64,000 nucleotides of DNA from Saccharum officinarum (taxonomy: Eukaryota > Streptophyta > Magnoliopsida > Poales > Poaceae): contig CM036197.1 of NCBI GenBank assembly GCA_020631735.1, positions 50,081,880 through 50,145,879 on the forward strand. Reading direction: 5' to 3'. The notes under the pieces were generated by a model, which ran no database searches, had not been told where the DNA came from, and saw only the letters and a program-made list of their open reading frames with translations. Every line of letters starts with the position of its first letter. Within the stretch, counting starts at the first letter, position 1. Both the position numbers and the translations under genes were made by a program. Below, piece by piece: positions 34,763 through 46,557 of the stretch.

Positions 34763-36011
34763 TGTAACACCCCTGGTGTTACTAACTTACTTAGCATGCG
34801 ATTAAGGTCTAAAAGAAATTAACAAAACAAATTCCGCGGGTTTTAAAATTTCAACGCACATAAAATGATAAGCGAATTTCTATAAATAAAAATAACATAT
34901 CATTTGAATGAAGTACTTAATAAAATTTGATGAGCAAGTTATGTAGATGAGAATGCAAGTTTAATTTTAGAGAGTAAATACTGCTAGCTAGTACTTTTGG
35001 GAGTTAAGAGATCAGACTTGAAATTAAGATAAGTGTTTCCGTTAAGTCAAAAATATTGGAACGTATGTTTAAAAGTCTCAATTGCGGCAAATTATATTAG
35101 GCAAACTAATTAACTAGTGCGTTAATATTTTGTTTCCATAGGCTAGTACAAAGTATGGGCTATGCCATGAGATAATTGTTAGTTGAAATTAGCAAGGTTC
35201 AGACCTTTTATAAATCAAGACAAAAGTGCTACTGACTGCTAGTTAGGACCTAACCCTTGTTTGTTTTCCAAGTCCGAGGCAATAACGACAATGCCATTTT
35301 GGCATTAAAATTCTAACTAAATTTCTTAAACAATAGCTTTCTATTCTTGTACCGTTAGTTGCATCGAGGTGAGCACTTGAGTATGGCATAGGTGGTAGTT
35401 GGGTTGGACGTCTTGTTGCATGCCTTAGAAATTGCCTAACTTCGCTAGAACGCGCTGTTGGCCAGCTCACTCTTGACCTCGAGCACTGGTTGGCAGTCCC
35501 AAGTTGGCACGTCTCCACTCTACTCTCTAGTTCACCTTTGTCTATGTTTGTTGCTCCTGCTAGTAGCCATATATACCTTCTTGAGCCTTGTCAAGGTGGT
35601 TTCGTCTTAACCTAGCTGGATTAGAAGTTGGTACACGCTTTTAAATTCGTACTTGGCACTCGCCTTGGACTGCCAGGCCGGGGGTACGCGGTCACTCCAT
35701 GTGGTCGCTCTGTGTCGAGTGCCGGACGCGCCCTGTGCGTGCATTGCTCCTCTGCTCACAGGTCGCTACTGCCGCCGGTGAGTCAAGCGCGCCTAACACG
35801 CTTTCAGAGCCTGGGACTTTGCCACTCCGTCCAAGACGTTCGCGCCAACCTCGGTGCCTGGCCATCTGGTCAATCTTGCAGATACAGGCTTGAAGGCAGT
35901 GCTGTCAGGTGACAGCACATCGTCACTTTATTACAGTCGTCGGACGCAAACATGACTTGACTAGCCTGTGGCCAGAACGAGAGACAAAGAAAGCAAGAGA
36001 GAAGGAGAGAG
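34763..36011 (+). repeat. E2 5' LTR, first part
   Basis: TGTAACACCCCTGGTGTTA starts the LTR. It is collinear with 52569-53817 of the 3' LTR apart from a 4-bp AGAG difference just before the E3 insertion site, and interrupted by E3 after GAGAG. Confidence 0.92.
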
Positions 36012-36863
36012 TGAGAGGTCCTTGTTTGGTTTTGGTAATTGAGTGACAACCTTAGGTGGACTAATTGTGTTTATGTGAGATACACAGGGAATTAGTCCAT
36101 AGATGATTGTGTCATGAAGGAGCTCATTGCATATGAGACATGACATGGAGTCATGTGACCAAGGTGACGAAGATCAAGATGAGGCTTGGCTTGATGGACC
36201 GGTTGCAAGTGTGAAGGGCAAGTCGGAGGCTTTGGAGCGATGGACCGCGAGGCGGTGAAGCTTGAGCAAGACTTGGCGCCGATGGACCGACGCAACGGTG
36301 AAGAGCAAGTGAGGTCAAGATCGATGGACCAAGGTCACATGATGATATGAAGTGGATCATATCATTTGTGATATGGTTGGTGCATGTGTTGCATCAACGT
36401 CGGAGGAGATGGAGTGGAATGCGCAAGGCAAAGGTATAACCTAGGGCATTTCCATTTCACCGGTCATAGGTGTGTAGAGAAGTTTATGACCGGGTTTAGG
36501 ATAGATGGCCGTACTATCAAGAGGGGCAAACTTGTTTGCATATCGGTCATCTAGTGCCACTCGTGTGATCTAACTATGCATCGTTGCTAGGATCGAGTGG
36601 CGTGGCAAGTTGAGTGGTTAACTCCTTCGGTAAAATGTTTGTGAAACTGCTAACACACGTGCACAAGGTGGTGGTCACTTGTTGGTGTTGGCACATTTAT
36701 GAAGGCGATGAAGTTTAAGCGGTAGAGAGGATTTGGGTTCCTCTCTCCCTCCCGCCGAGCTTTGCGAGCGCGGGATTCAGGCGTTTTTGAGAAGTTGAAA
36801 TGCCTATTTTCCACTACGCCGGAAGTCGGAAAAGAAACGGAGGCGAACGGAGGTCACAGAGGT

Positions 36864-37460
36864 GACCGGACGCTGCACCGGACGCGGTCATGGAATGACC
36901 GGACGCGTCCGGTCAGTACAGCGCAGGCGCGGGTGCTAGGGTTTGTGACCGGACGCGGGTCTGGCCTGACCAGCGCGTCCGGTCAGTACAACTGAGCGTA
37001 AGAGAGAAGCGCGCGACCGGCGCGTCCGGTCCTTCACGGGACCGGAGCGTCCGGTCAGGCGTCCAGGAACACAGAGCGAAGCGGAGTGACGATCGGACGC
37101 GCGGCGCGTCCGGTCTCGTACGATCGGACGCGTCCGGTCGTAGCTGGAGCTTACTGGAACGCGACCGGACGCTGGCACTGTCGCGTCCGGTCATCGCAAG
37201 GAGCGCGTCCGATCGTTGCGTCGCGGGCGCGTGGGTCAGTGCGATCAGCGCGTCCGGTCGTTCGACAGGCGCGTCCGGTCATCGGGACCGGCGCGTCCGG
37301 TCGTTTTGAGAGGCGCGTCCGGTCATGGGATTTGACCGTTGGCGCAGTGACCGTTGGAGGATCTAACGGTCGCATTTGAATTTTGAGAGACACGTGGACG
37401 TCGTAGGGCGACCGGACGCGGTTGAGCGCGTCCGGTCAGTTTCGACCGGCGCGTCCGGTC
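36864..37460. repeat. Short inverted motif array GACCGGACGC / GCGTCCGGTC in E3 5' LTR
   Basis: Thirteen exact CGTCCGGTC and five exact GACCGGACG units, plus variants, lie within 600 bp. Several are fused as the palindrome GACCGGACGCGTCCGGTC. Spacing is irregular, so this is not a simple tandem repeat. The array sits directly upstream of a conserved CAGTGAAGGGGTAACGGCT block and the TATA box. Confidence 0.9.
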
Positions 37461-37510
37461 GTCCCGAGTTTTGCCCAGTGAAGGGGTAACGGCTCTATTT
37501 GATCGTGGGG

Positions 37511-37519
37511 TTATAAATA
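37511..37519 (+). promoter_or_regulatory. TATA box of E3 5' LTR
   Basis: TTATAAATA follows the motif array by about 50 bp; the 3' LTR copy lies at 45463-45471. This marks the likely U3/R boundary some 30 bp further on. Confidence 0.7.
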
Positions 37520-38602
37520 GATGCCTTGGCCGGCTGTGGCCATAAGCTGAGCACACTTTGGCCTTGGTGGCTTATGTGGTAGTGCTTGGAAGCCCTCTAA
37601 CTCACTCATGCTTGATAGTGTTCTTCGGATCGAGTGAGAGAGCGATTCTAGTGCGTTGCATCGAGAGGATTGCATAGAGTGGCACTAGGTGATCGTGTTG
37701 CAAGCCGGTGGTGCTTGTTACTCTTGGAGGTTGCCACCTCCTAGACGGCTTGGTGGCTTGCGACTCCGTTGAAGCACGCGTGGAGATTGTGCGTGGCTCC
37801 GGAGGAGAATTTGTGAGGGGGATTGTGCTCACCCCGCGGGGATCGCGAAGAGCAACTCTAGTAAAGCTCGTGGCTTGGAGGATCCCCATCTTGAGAGTGG
37901 ATGTGCGGCACCCGCTGAGGGTTTGACTCTTGATAGTCAATTAGCTCGTGATCCATCAAGTGGGTGTATCGCCACAACGGGGACTAGCTTGGTGGCAACC
38001 AAGTGAACCTCGGTGAAAAACCGCCGTGTCAACATTGTGTACATCTTCTCGGTGGTTTGCTTTCGATTCACAAGCTTGTATTTACATTCATATATTTGTG
38101 CTTGTGTAGTTGCTCTTGTAACTAGTTTGCTTGTGTAGTTAGCTAGTTACCTTCTTGCTTGTGTAGCATAGAAGTAGCTCCCGTTGCGTGGCTAATTTGG
38201 TTTGTGTAACCTTGTTAGTCATATTGCTTAGTTTGTGTAGCTAAGTAATTTGCGCTCTCTAGTTTGGCATTAGTTGCCTTGCTATTGAGCATTGCTAGTG
38301 AGCATAGGTGGCTTCGTGCTTTTGCTTACTAGAATTGTGTAGGAGCTCCCCGGCTTTGCTAAAGTACTAGTGCATAGGTTTGTGTGACCTTGCTCTAGAA
38401 TTGTTTAGGAGAGCTCTTGCTAAGGAAAGCACCTTAGTTACATATTTACGATCTTTGTGAGGTGCTTGTGAACTTAGATAGAGGGGTGTAGTCTTGGCTA
38501 GACCGATAGTTTTAATTCCGCATTTATTTCGGTTTGCCGACGCGATTAATTTTAGAAAGGACTATTCACCCCCCCTCTAGTCCGCCATCTCGACCCTACA
38601 AT

Positions 38603-38614
38603 TGGTATCGGAGC
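38603..38614 (+). other. E3 primer-binding site
   Basis: TGGTATCGGAGC two bases after the LTR end. It differs by one base from the usual tRNA-Met complement. Confidence 0.85.
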
Positions 38615-38651
38615 CCGGTCTCTCATTTGTGGTCTTCACCGACCCGAGAGG

Positions 38652-40649
38652 ATGGCGGAATATGGACTAGATATTGATTGTCCTCACATGTTTGATGGCA
38701 CACACTTTGCACGGTGGAAAAATTGGATGATATGCAATTTTAAGTTTATTTGCCCTCAAATGTGGTGGATGGTAGATGTAGGCTTTTCTCATGTGTTGGA
38801 TGAAGATAATCTAACTCAAGCACAAGAGAAATGCCTAGATCTTGACATCCAAGCTACTAACATCATGTATAGATCTTTGGATGATAGCATCTTTGGTAAG
38901 ATCATGGACCTCAAATCCGCTCATGAGATATGGGCCTATCTCAATGAAAAGTATGGAGCTATCACCGATGATGACGATGATGTCAAGCCCAAGGAGGTTG
39001 TACATGATGATGTTGAGCATGACCACAACATGATGGTTGTGGAGGATTGCTCCACCTCATGGTCAAGTGATGATGATGATCGATCTACCACAAGTTCACT
39101 TGACAAGGATGGTGATGATGCATCAAGTGTTGCAAGTGATGTTTCTACCCCAAGCACACTTGATGGTGACAACGTTGGTTCATGCTCGGGCCTTGATAAT
39201 GCTACTACAAGCCCATCCACTACATCACATTGCTTCATGTCACTAGGTGACACAAAGGTATCAAATGATAATGTGATTGATCATATTGATTCATATGATG
39301 AGCTTGTTAGTAGACTTGCTAGCATGAACACGTCTTTAGAAAATGAGAAAGCTAAAACCATGAAATTGGAAAATGAAAACTCATTTCTAAAAACCACATG
39401 TGAACAACAAAAGCATCTACTTTATGTTACTACTTGTTCATATGAGGAGCTAAAATTGTCTCATGAGGAACTTAGTGTTGCTCATGATAATTTGGTACAA
39501 GAACATGCTTCTCTCTTTAAGATGTTATTAAAGAAAATTAAAATTAATGAGAGCTCGTCACATGGATCAAATGATCAATTGCAAAATGTTACTAACCCTT
39601 GTGATGTAGGCAAGAAGCATGTATCCACCTCTTGTGATGATTTATTAGATAGGCCATGTTCTTCACATTTAAATGCTTGTTCTACTTCTATGTCTTGTGA
39701 GACTAACATTTTGAAGGAGAACAATGAGCTCAAAAGTGAAGTGAAGAAATTGAGCAACAAGTTAGAGAGGTGCTACAACTCAAAAGTCACCTTTGAGCAC
39801 ATGATAAAGACTCAAAGAAGCTATGGTGACAAGAGTGGCATTGGCTTCAACAAGAACAAGGGCAAGAAAATAAAGAAGCAAGAACAAGAGAAGCTCTCTC
39901 ATTTTATGTGCTTTAAATGCCATGAAATGGGACATCTTGCAAATGGTTGCCCTAATGAAGAAAAGCTCAAGTTGAAGAAAGAAGAAGAGAGGCTCAAGCA
40001 TGTCAAGTGCTTCAAGTGTCACACTTGGGGTCATCTCACCTCAATGTGCCCAACCAAGAAACTAGTGAAGCAACAAAAAGAGCCTCAACCAAAGCCACAA
40101 GTTGAGCAAGAAACCACACCCCAATCTCAAGTCAAGATCAACCACAAGGATGATGATGGTGACTTGAAGAAGAAGAAGAAAACAAGAAGGGGTGGAAGAG
40201 GAAGACATCCAATGCAAATCCAAGATGCCAAGATGATGAGCAAGATTGAAGATAAGAAGAGAGATTTGGCTCACATCAAGTGCTTCAAGTGTGAAGATAT
40301 GGGACACTTTGCCTCGGGGTGTCCTACCAAGCTTGAGAAGAATGCTCAAGCAACTCATGAGAGGCAAGGCAATGAAAAGCATCACATGAGCAATGAAGAA
40401 AAGGCTCAATCAAAGAGAAGATGCTATTCATGCCGGGAAAGGGGACACATGGCACATTCATGTCCCCTAGGTAACATTTCTAAGCATATTTCAATTGATG
40501 ATACTAATGTGCTTAGAAAGGATGTAAATGGTACCTCTATTATTGCTATTGCAAAACATCCCGCTACCCATACTAAGGCTTTGCCTAAGTATGTTGCTCC
40601 TAACTTGAGAGGACCCAAACTTGTTTGGGTACCATCAAAAAGTGGATGA
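38652..40649 (+). CDS. gag: E3 gag protein, 665 aa, with four zinc knuckles
   Basis: ATG at 38652 lies 38 nt after the PBS. The N-terminal domain (residues 8-105; HMFDGTHFARWKNWM, LDSAHEIW-type end) is a copia UBN2/DUF4219-like gag. An Asp/Ser-rich low-complexity region (105-215), a coiled coil (about 225-400) and four CCHC knuckles follow: CFKCHEMGHLANGC, CFKCHTWGHLTSMC, CFKCEDMGHFASGC and CYSCRERGHMAHSC. A basic KKKKKTRRGGRGR stretch sits between knuckles two and three. The ORF is intact and ends at 40649 without a protease or pol frame behind it. Such gag packages RNA of its own element; four knuckles are more than the one or two usual in copia gag. The family call (SIRE/Maximus lineage) rests on LTR size, the gag coiled coil and memory of related sequences. 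Confidence 0.9.
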   Translation: MAEYGLDIDCPHMFDGTHFARWKNWMICNFKFICPQMWWMVDVGFSHVLDEDNLTQAQEKCLDLDIQATNIMYRSLDDSIFGKIMDLKSAHEIWAYLNEKYGAITDDDDDVKPKEVVHDDVEHDHNMMVVEDCSTSWSSDDDDRSTTSSLDKDGDDASSVASDVSTPSTLDGDNVGSCSGLDNATTSPSTTSHCFMSLGDTKVSNDNVIDHIDSYDELVSRLASMNTSLENEKAKTMKLENENSFLKTTCEQQKHLLYVTTCSYEELKLSHEELSVAHDNLVQEHASLFKMLLKKIKINESSSHGSNDQLQNVTNPCDVGKKHVSTSCDDLLDRPCSSHLNACSTSMSCETNILKENNELKSEVKKLSNKLERCYNSKVTFEHMIKTQRSYGDKSGIGFNKNKGKKIKKQEQEKLSHFMCFKCHEMGHLANGCPNEEKLKLKKEEERLKHVKCFKCHTWGHLTSMCPTKKLVKQQKEPQPKPQVEQETTPQSQVKINHKDDDGDLKKKKKTRRGGRGRHPMQIQDAKMMSKIEDKKRDLAHIKCFKCEDMGHFASGCPTKLEKNAQATHERQGNEKHHMSNEEKAQSKRRCYSCRERGHMAHSCPLGNISKHISIDDTNVLRKDVNGTSIIAIAKHPATHTKALPKYVAPNLRGPKLVWVPSKSG

Positions 40650-43600
40650 TTGTTTGTAGGTACCATCGGCATTGGAGGCTTGATTCATTTGGATTCATAT
40701 TGGTCATCATATGTTGAATCAAGTTTTAAAGCTTAGTGCATATTCTATCCCAATGCCAAGTCAAAATAAGTGGAGTCCAAATACTACAACATACAAGTGC
40801 AACATTCAAGATTGTGGTGACTTATTGGATATATTTCATGGCTTGCAAATATTCAAGTTAAAAGCTTGCTATTGGATGATCATGAGCTAACCAAGGTATA
40901 TCTCTTGTTGATCATTTCACTTGGATGCATATGAGTTGATTGAATTGGATATATATGCAATGTTGCTTGCTATGAGATGTTTGAATGGATTAAATGCCTA
41001 AGTAATCAAGTTTGAATTGATTTGTGTTGAATAAATTCATGAGATAACATTTAGTAAGTGGATTGGATGGATATATGTCTTGTGAAAGTATTCAAACAAG
41101 TTAGTTTCAAGTTTGAATCATATTTGATGAAGTATTGCTCAATGTATTAAAATCTGTCCAAAGTTGAAAATCTGAGCTAACAGAGATCAAGTATGAGTTT
41201 GGATGATCAAATCTACTTGGATTGGCATGAATTTTGGTATGCATGCTCTAGACTTATGTTATAAGATGCTGTACAAATTTCATGAGAATTGGATAAGAGA
41301 TGCTTCAGCTTTGGAGTACATCTTGTCAGCTATAGTGCAGCAGTTTTCAGCATGTAGCAGTGGTGGAAGATTTGAAATCTGGTAGCAATCTAGATGTCAA
41401 ATGAATCTCAAATTTTTACAGCTGCTAGATGACTTAGTGAATCACATCTCCACCAAATTTTATGGCATTTGGATCTGTACATTGGGAGATATGAATTATT
41501 CTTTGAAGGGTACAGAATCTGCCAGAAAAGTGACAATTATTGGATTGATCTAGAGTCACTTTAAGTGAAAGGTCCTCAAGTTGGAAACATATTTATAAGT
41601 GTCTGAGGCACCTAAGTTTGGTTTTGAATTGATCTAGAAGCATGACAAGAAATGAGTACAAGGGCATTGATTGAGGAATGTACTTAGTGTACAAATTTGG
41701 TACTCAAATTTGAAAATGAAGATCAAACTCAAGATGAAGATGAGGTTCAAGTTCTAGTAATGATTGGAGATCATTTAGTAGAAAGAAAAGGACTTAAAGA
41801 ATAATTCAAGGTTACTCATCAAGTTAAGTCCATAGATCAATCAATCAAAGGCAATTCAAGTAAGTGTCAAGGATGGTTCTTTGGAGAGAGGTCACTTCTC
41901 CCTGCTGAGGGGGCTTGCCGCCCATGGGTGGGTAAACCGAGCACCGGCTTGGAAGGCTAACATGGAAGTGATGAATTCAAGGGACATTTGAGATGCTTAA
42001 TTGAAGCAATCAATAGGGTTGATCAAGAAAAGCAAGCAACACCCAAAAGAGAGCTAGTCATGGTTATAAAATTGGTATCATAAGTACTTCTCTCACGCAA
42101 GCATTGATCAAAGAGAAAAAGCAAGCCAACCACAACAAGAGATAATGCACTTGATTATTAGTGGTTCTCATTTCATATGGGTGAAGAATGGATTTCTCTA
42201 TAATGATTGGTCTTCACCAAGCTATAAATTGGACTTCACATTGCTATTGGAGTAATGAATTGGAATCTATGTGACTATCCTCTACTCCAATATAACAAAG
42301 GTATCATTGTAATGTGCATGATCATTTCATCCCTTACTAGTATGCGATTAGTGCATATAGTACATGCTTACTAGGATCATGCATAACAAATGAAATGTTT
42401 AAATTCATAGCCTACCACTATTGCTTGAATTGTTTAAATGATCTAGTGGTATGTGTATGAATTTGTTCATGAGCTAGTGAACCCAAGTACTTGATCTAGT
42501 TTGGATTGCTAACAAGTGACAAGTACAACATTGGCAAGATAACCCTTAGTATGAGAAGTGAAGAAGCTTGTCATTGGATCAAACCGGACTTAGAATCTTA
42601 GGCAAATCAACTTAGTTCAAGTCATACTAGAAGCTCATGACAATGATATGGGTACAAGCACAAGACAACAATGCAAATGGATATCTAAGGTGTTTCAAAT
42701 GGTATCTAGACTCAAAATATTTCTTCAATTGGTATTTACAAGTGGTGTCTAGATCATGATCTACAAGTGATATCCTACAAGTGGTACTCATAAAGATAGC
42801 AAATGTTCAAGAAAAGATCATATTGACAAATTCTACAAGTGGTTCCATGATAGAAGATTCTTCAAATTGGTATCACACACTTATTCATGGTATTTCTACA
42901 CATGATATCATTTATACAAGTCAATGGTTCCACAAGTGATCCTCAACTTTAAGTGATCATCAAATGAAGAAAGTTCCCTCACACATAAGAGCTCAAGATT
43001 ATCAAGTGAATGACCCATGCTATGACATAGGGGGAGGAGCCCACCTAATGGTATCAAGGTCAAAGATCCTAAGTGGTATCTCAAGAGCAACATACAAGTA
43101 ATGTCATTCCAACATGTGCCGTGATGTCCATCAACAACACAATATTCAAGTCTCAACCATCTACCCCAATGCAAGCCTTTGCATCAATGAGCAGTACACC
43201 CTTTATGGAAATTGATGACAAAGGGGGAGAAGTTGGAACAAAGATATGTCAATACACCAAGAGAGAGAGGTTTGGGGACATCATGAGAAGATGGGGTTTG
43301 GACATGGAAATGGACAAAGAGGGAGCAACAATGAAGAAAAGAGAAGGATCAAAATTCTTGGACAAGAGAAGCACACAAGTAGGGGGAGCAAGCTCATGAA
43401 CATTGATTGGTTGCATTTGACTTGTGCATATTCATGTGCTTGCTAGCATTGCATAAGTTTTTATTTAACATGCATGCTTGTGTGGTGTATGCTAGTTATA
43501 GAACTTGAATGATGATATGATAACTAGCATGCATAGGATGATAGCTAGACTTATGATTATCATGCAAAAACTAGAACCTTGCTTATAATGTTGATCTCAC

Positions 43601-43948
43601 GGGGTTTCTAGTATTTTTGATGTCTAGCTACTCATGATGCTAAGGATGATGGCAAACTTGTGAATTTCAAATGATATCGAGCTATCAAATGGTATCGAAC
43701 TACAAAGGTTTATTCTATACACCTTAGCATCACTTAGTAGTGCTAACCCTCCCACAAATTTCATATTAATGCATATGTGCAAGCTTGAAACCAAACCATT
43801 TGAGCACATATGTAGGGAGAGTTATCACTACCAAGTTGGATTTTATGATGCTTATCCAAATTCTAACATAGAGCTTAAATGTTGGATAAGTGGCATAAAG
43901 TCCAAAAGAACTTAATTTCCATATCTTTGTAGAGTTGTCATCAATTAC
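40650..43948 (+). other. E3 interior without pol; repeated ACAAGTGGTATC-like motifs
   Basis: About 3.3 kb with no ORF above 110 aa and no RT or integrase motif. Between 42650 and 43100 many diverged copies of ACAAGTGGTATC/ATTGGTAT occur. ACAAAGGGGGAGAAG at about 43219 resembles the real polypurine tract at 43950. A short ORF around it (43073-43399) resembles the end part seen in SIRE-like elements but has no known function. Confidence 0.5.
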
Positions 43949-43963
43949 CAAAAAGGGGGAGAT
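43949..43963 (+). other. E3 polypurine tract
   Basis: CAAAAAGGGGGAGAT ends at the first base before the 3' LTR TG. Confidence 0.88.
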
Positions 43964-46552
43964 TGAGAGGTCCTTGTTTGGTTTTGGTAATTGAGTGACA
44001 ACCTTAGGTGGACTAATTGTGTTTATGTGAGATACACAGGGAATTAGTCCATAGATGATTGTGTCATGAAGGAGCTCATTGCATATGAGACATGACATGG
44101 AGTCATGTGACCAAGGTGACGAAGATCAAGATGAGGCTTGGCTTGATGGACCGGTTGCAAGTGTGAAGGGCAAGTCGGAGGCTTTGGAGCGATGGACCGC
44201 GAGGCGGTGAAGCTTGAGCAAGACTTGGCGCCGATGGACCGACGCAACGGTGAAGAGCAAGTGAGGTCAAGATCGATGGACCAAGGTCACATGATGATAT
44301 GAAGTGGATCATATCATTTGTGATATGGTTGGTGCATGTGTTGCATCAACGTCGGAGGAGATGGAGTGGAATGCGCAAGGCAAAGGTATAACCTAGGGCA
44401 TTTCCATTTCACCGGTCATAGGTGTGTAGAGAAGTTTATGACCGGGTTTAGGATAGATGGCCGTACTATCAAGAGGGGCAAACTTGTTTGCATATCGGTC
44501 ATCTAGTGCCACTCGTGTGATCTAACTATGCATCGTTGCTAGGATCGAGTGGCGTGGCAAGTTGAGTGGTTAACTCCTTCGGTAAAATGTTTGTGAAAAT
44601 GCTAACACACGTGCACAAGGTGGTGGTCACTTGTTGGTGTTGGCACATTTATGAAGGCGATGAAGTTTAAGCGGTAGAGAGGATTTGGGTTCCTCTCTCC
44701 CTCCCGCCGAGCTTTGCGAGCGCGGGATTCAGGCGTTTTTGAGAAGTTGAAATGCCTATTTTTCACTACGCCGGAAGTCGGAAAAGAAACGGAGGCGAAC
44801 GGAGGTCACAGAGGTGACCGGACGCTGCACCGGACGCGGTCATGGAATGACCGGACGCGTCCGGTCAGTACAGCGCAGGCGCGGGTGCTAGGGTTTGTGA
44901 CCGGACGCGGGTCTGGCCTGACCAGCGCGTCCGGTCAGTACAATTGAGCGTAAGAGAGAAGCGCGCGACCGGCGCGTCCGGTCCTTCACGGGACCGGAGC
45001 GTCCGGTCAGGCGTCCAGGAACACAGAGCGAAGCGGAGTGACGATCGGACGCGCGGCGCGTCCGGTCTCGTACGATCGGACGCGTCCGGTCGTAGCTGGA
45101 GCTTACTGGAACGCGACCGGACGCTGGCACTGTCGCGTCCGGTCATCGCAAGGAGCGCGTCCGATCGTTGCGTCGCGGGCGCGTGGGTCAGTGCGATCAG
45201 CGCGTCCGGTCGTTCGACAGGCGCGTCCGGTCATCGGGACCGGCGCGTCCGGTCGTTTTGAGAGGCGCGTCCGGTCATTGGATTTGACCGTTGGCGCAGT
45301 GACCGTTGGAGGATCTAACGGTCGCATTTGAATTTTGAGAGACACGTGGACGTCGTAGGGCGACCGGACGCGGTTGAGCGCGTCCGGTCAGTTTCGACCG
45401 GCGCGTCCGGTCGTCCCGAGTTTTGCCCAGTGAAGGGGTAACGGCTCTATTTGATCGTGGGGTTATAAATAGATGCCTTGGCCGGCTGTGGCCATAAGCT
45501 GAGCACACTTTGGCCTTGGTGGCTTATGTGGTAGTGCTTGGAAGCCCTCTAACTCACTCATGCTTGATAGTGTTCTTCGGATCGAGTGAGAGAGCGATTC
45601 TAGTGCGTTGCATCGAGAGGATTGCATAGAGTGGCACTAGGTGATCGTGTTGCAAGCCGGTGGTGCTTGTTACTCTTGGAGGTTGCCACCTCCTAGACGG
45701 CTTGGTGGCTTGCGACTCCGTTGAAGCACGCGTGGAGATTGTGCGTGGCTCCGGAGGAGAATTTGTGAGGGGGATTGTGCTCACCCCGCGGGGATCGCGA
45801 AGAGCAACTCTAGTAAAGCTCGTGGCTTGGAGGATCCCCATCTTGAGAGTGGATGTGCGGCACCCGCTGAGGGTTTGACTCTTGATAGTCAATTAGCTCG
45901 TGATCCATCAAGTGGGTGTATCGCCACAACGGGGACTAGCTTGGTGGCAACCAAGTGAACCTCGGTGAAAAACCGCCGTGTCAACATTGTGTACATCTTC
46001 TCAGTGGTTTGCTTTCGATTCACAAGCTTGTATTTACATTCATATATTTGTGCTTGTGTAGTTGCTCTTGTAACTAGTTTGCTTGTGTAGTTAGCTAGTT
46101 ACCTTCTTGCTTGTGTAGCATAGAAGTAGCTCCCGTTGCGTGGCTAATTTGGTTTGTGTAACCTTGTTAGTCATATTGCTTAGTTTGTGTAGCTAAGTAA
46201 TTTGCGCTCTCTAGTTTGGCATTAGTTGCCTTGCTATTGAGCATTGCTAGTGAGCATAGGTGGCTTCGTGCTTTTGCTTACTAGAATTGTGTAGGAGCTC
46301 CCCGGCTTTGCTAAAGTACTAGTGCATAGGTTTGTGTGACCTTGCTCTAGAATTGTTTAGGAGAGCTCTTGCTAAGGAAAGCACCTTAGTTACATATTTA
46401 CGATCTTTGTGAGGTGCTTGTGAACTTAGATAGAGGGGTGTAGTCTTGGCTAGACCGATAGTTTTAATTCCGCATTTGTTTCGGTTTGCCGACGCGATTA
46501 ATTTTAGAAAGGACTATTCACCCCCCCTCTAGTCCGCCATCTCGACCCTACA
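43964..46552 (+). repeat. E3 3' LTR (2,589 bp)
   Basis: Same length as the 5' LTR. The six differences seen are substitutions, for example gtacaactgag/gtacaattgag and tctcggtgg/tctcagtgg. The motif array is at 44816-45412. Confidence 0.96.
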
Positions 46553-46557
46553 GAGAG

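Larger units (their letters stand above)
36012..38600 (+). repeat. E3 5' LTR (2,589 bp)
   Basis: TGAGAGGTCCTTGTTTGG ... ATCTCGACCCTACA. The U3 contains a short inverted motif array (36864-37460). A TATA box ttataaata lies at 37511-37519, about 50 bp after the array. Confidence 0.95.
36012..46552 (+). mobile_element. E3: young gag-only SIRE-like copia retrotransposon
   Basis: It is flanked by GAGAG (36007-36011 and 46553-46557) inside the E2 5' LTR. Both LTRs are 2,589 bp, and only six base differences were seen between them. The PBS is TGGTATCGGAGC at 38603 and the PPT AAAAAGGGGGAGAT ends at 43963. The 5.36-kb interior has one intact gag ORF and no protease, integrase or RT. It must rely on a helper copia element to move. 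Confidence 0.93.

Noticed and set aside
36913..37393. Arg/Thr-rich ORFs (DRTRP-type repeats) over the E3 LTR array
   Set aside because: They are translations of the short inverted motif array, occur in all frames on both strands, and lie in U3.
36864..37460. A CRISPR-like array
   Set aside because: Units are about 9-18 bp, inverted and irregularly spaced, in a plant LTR. There are no uniform repeats or spacers.
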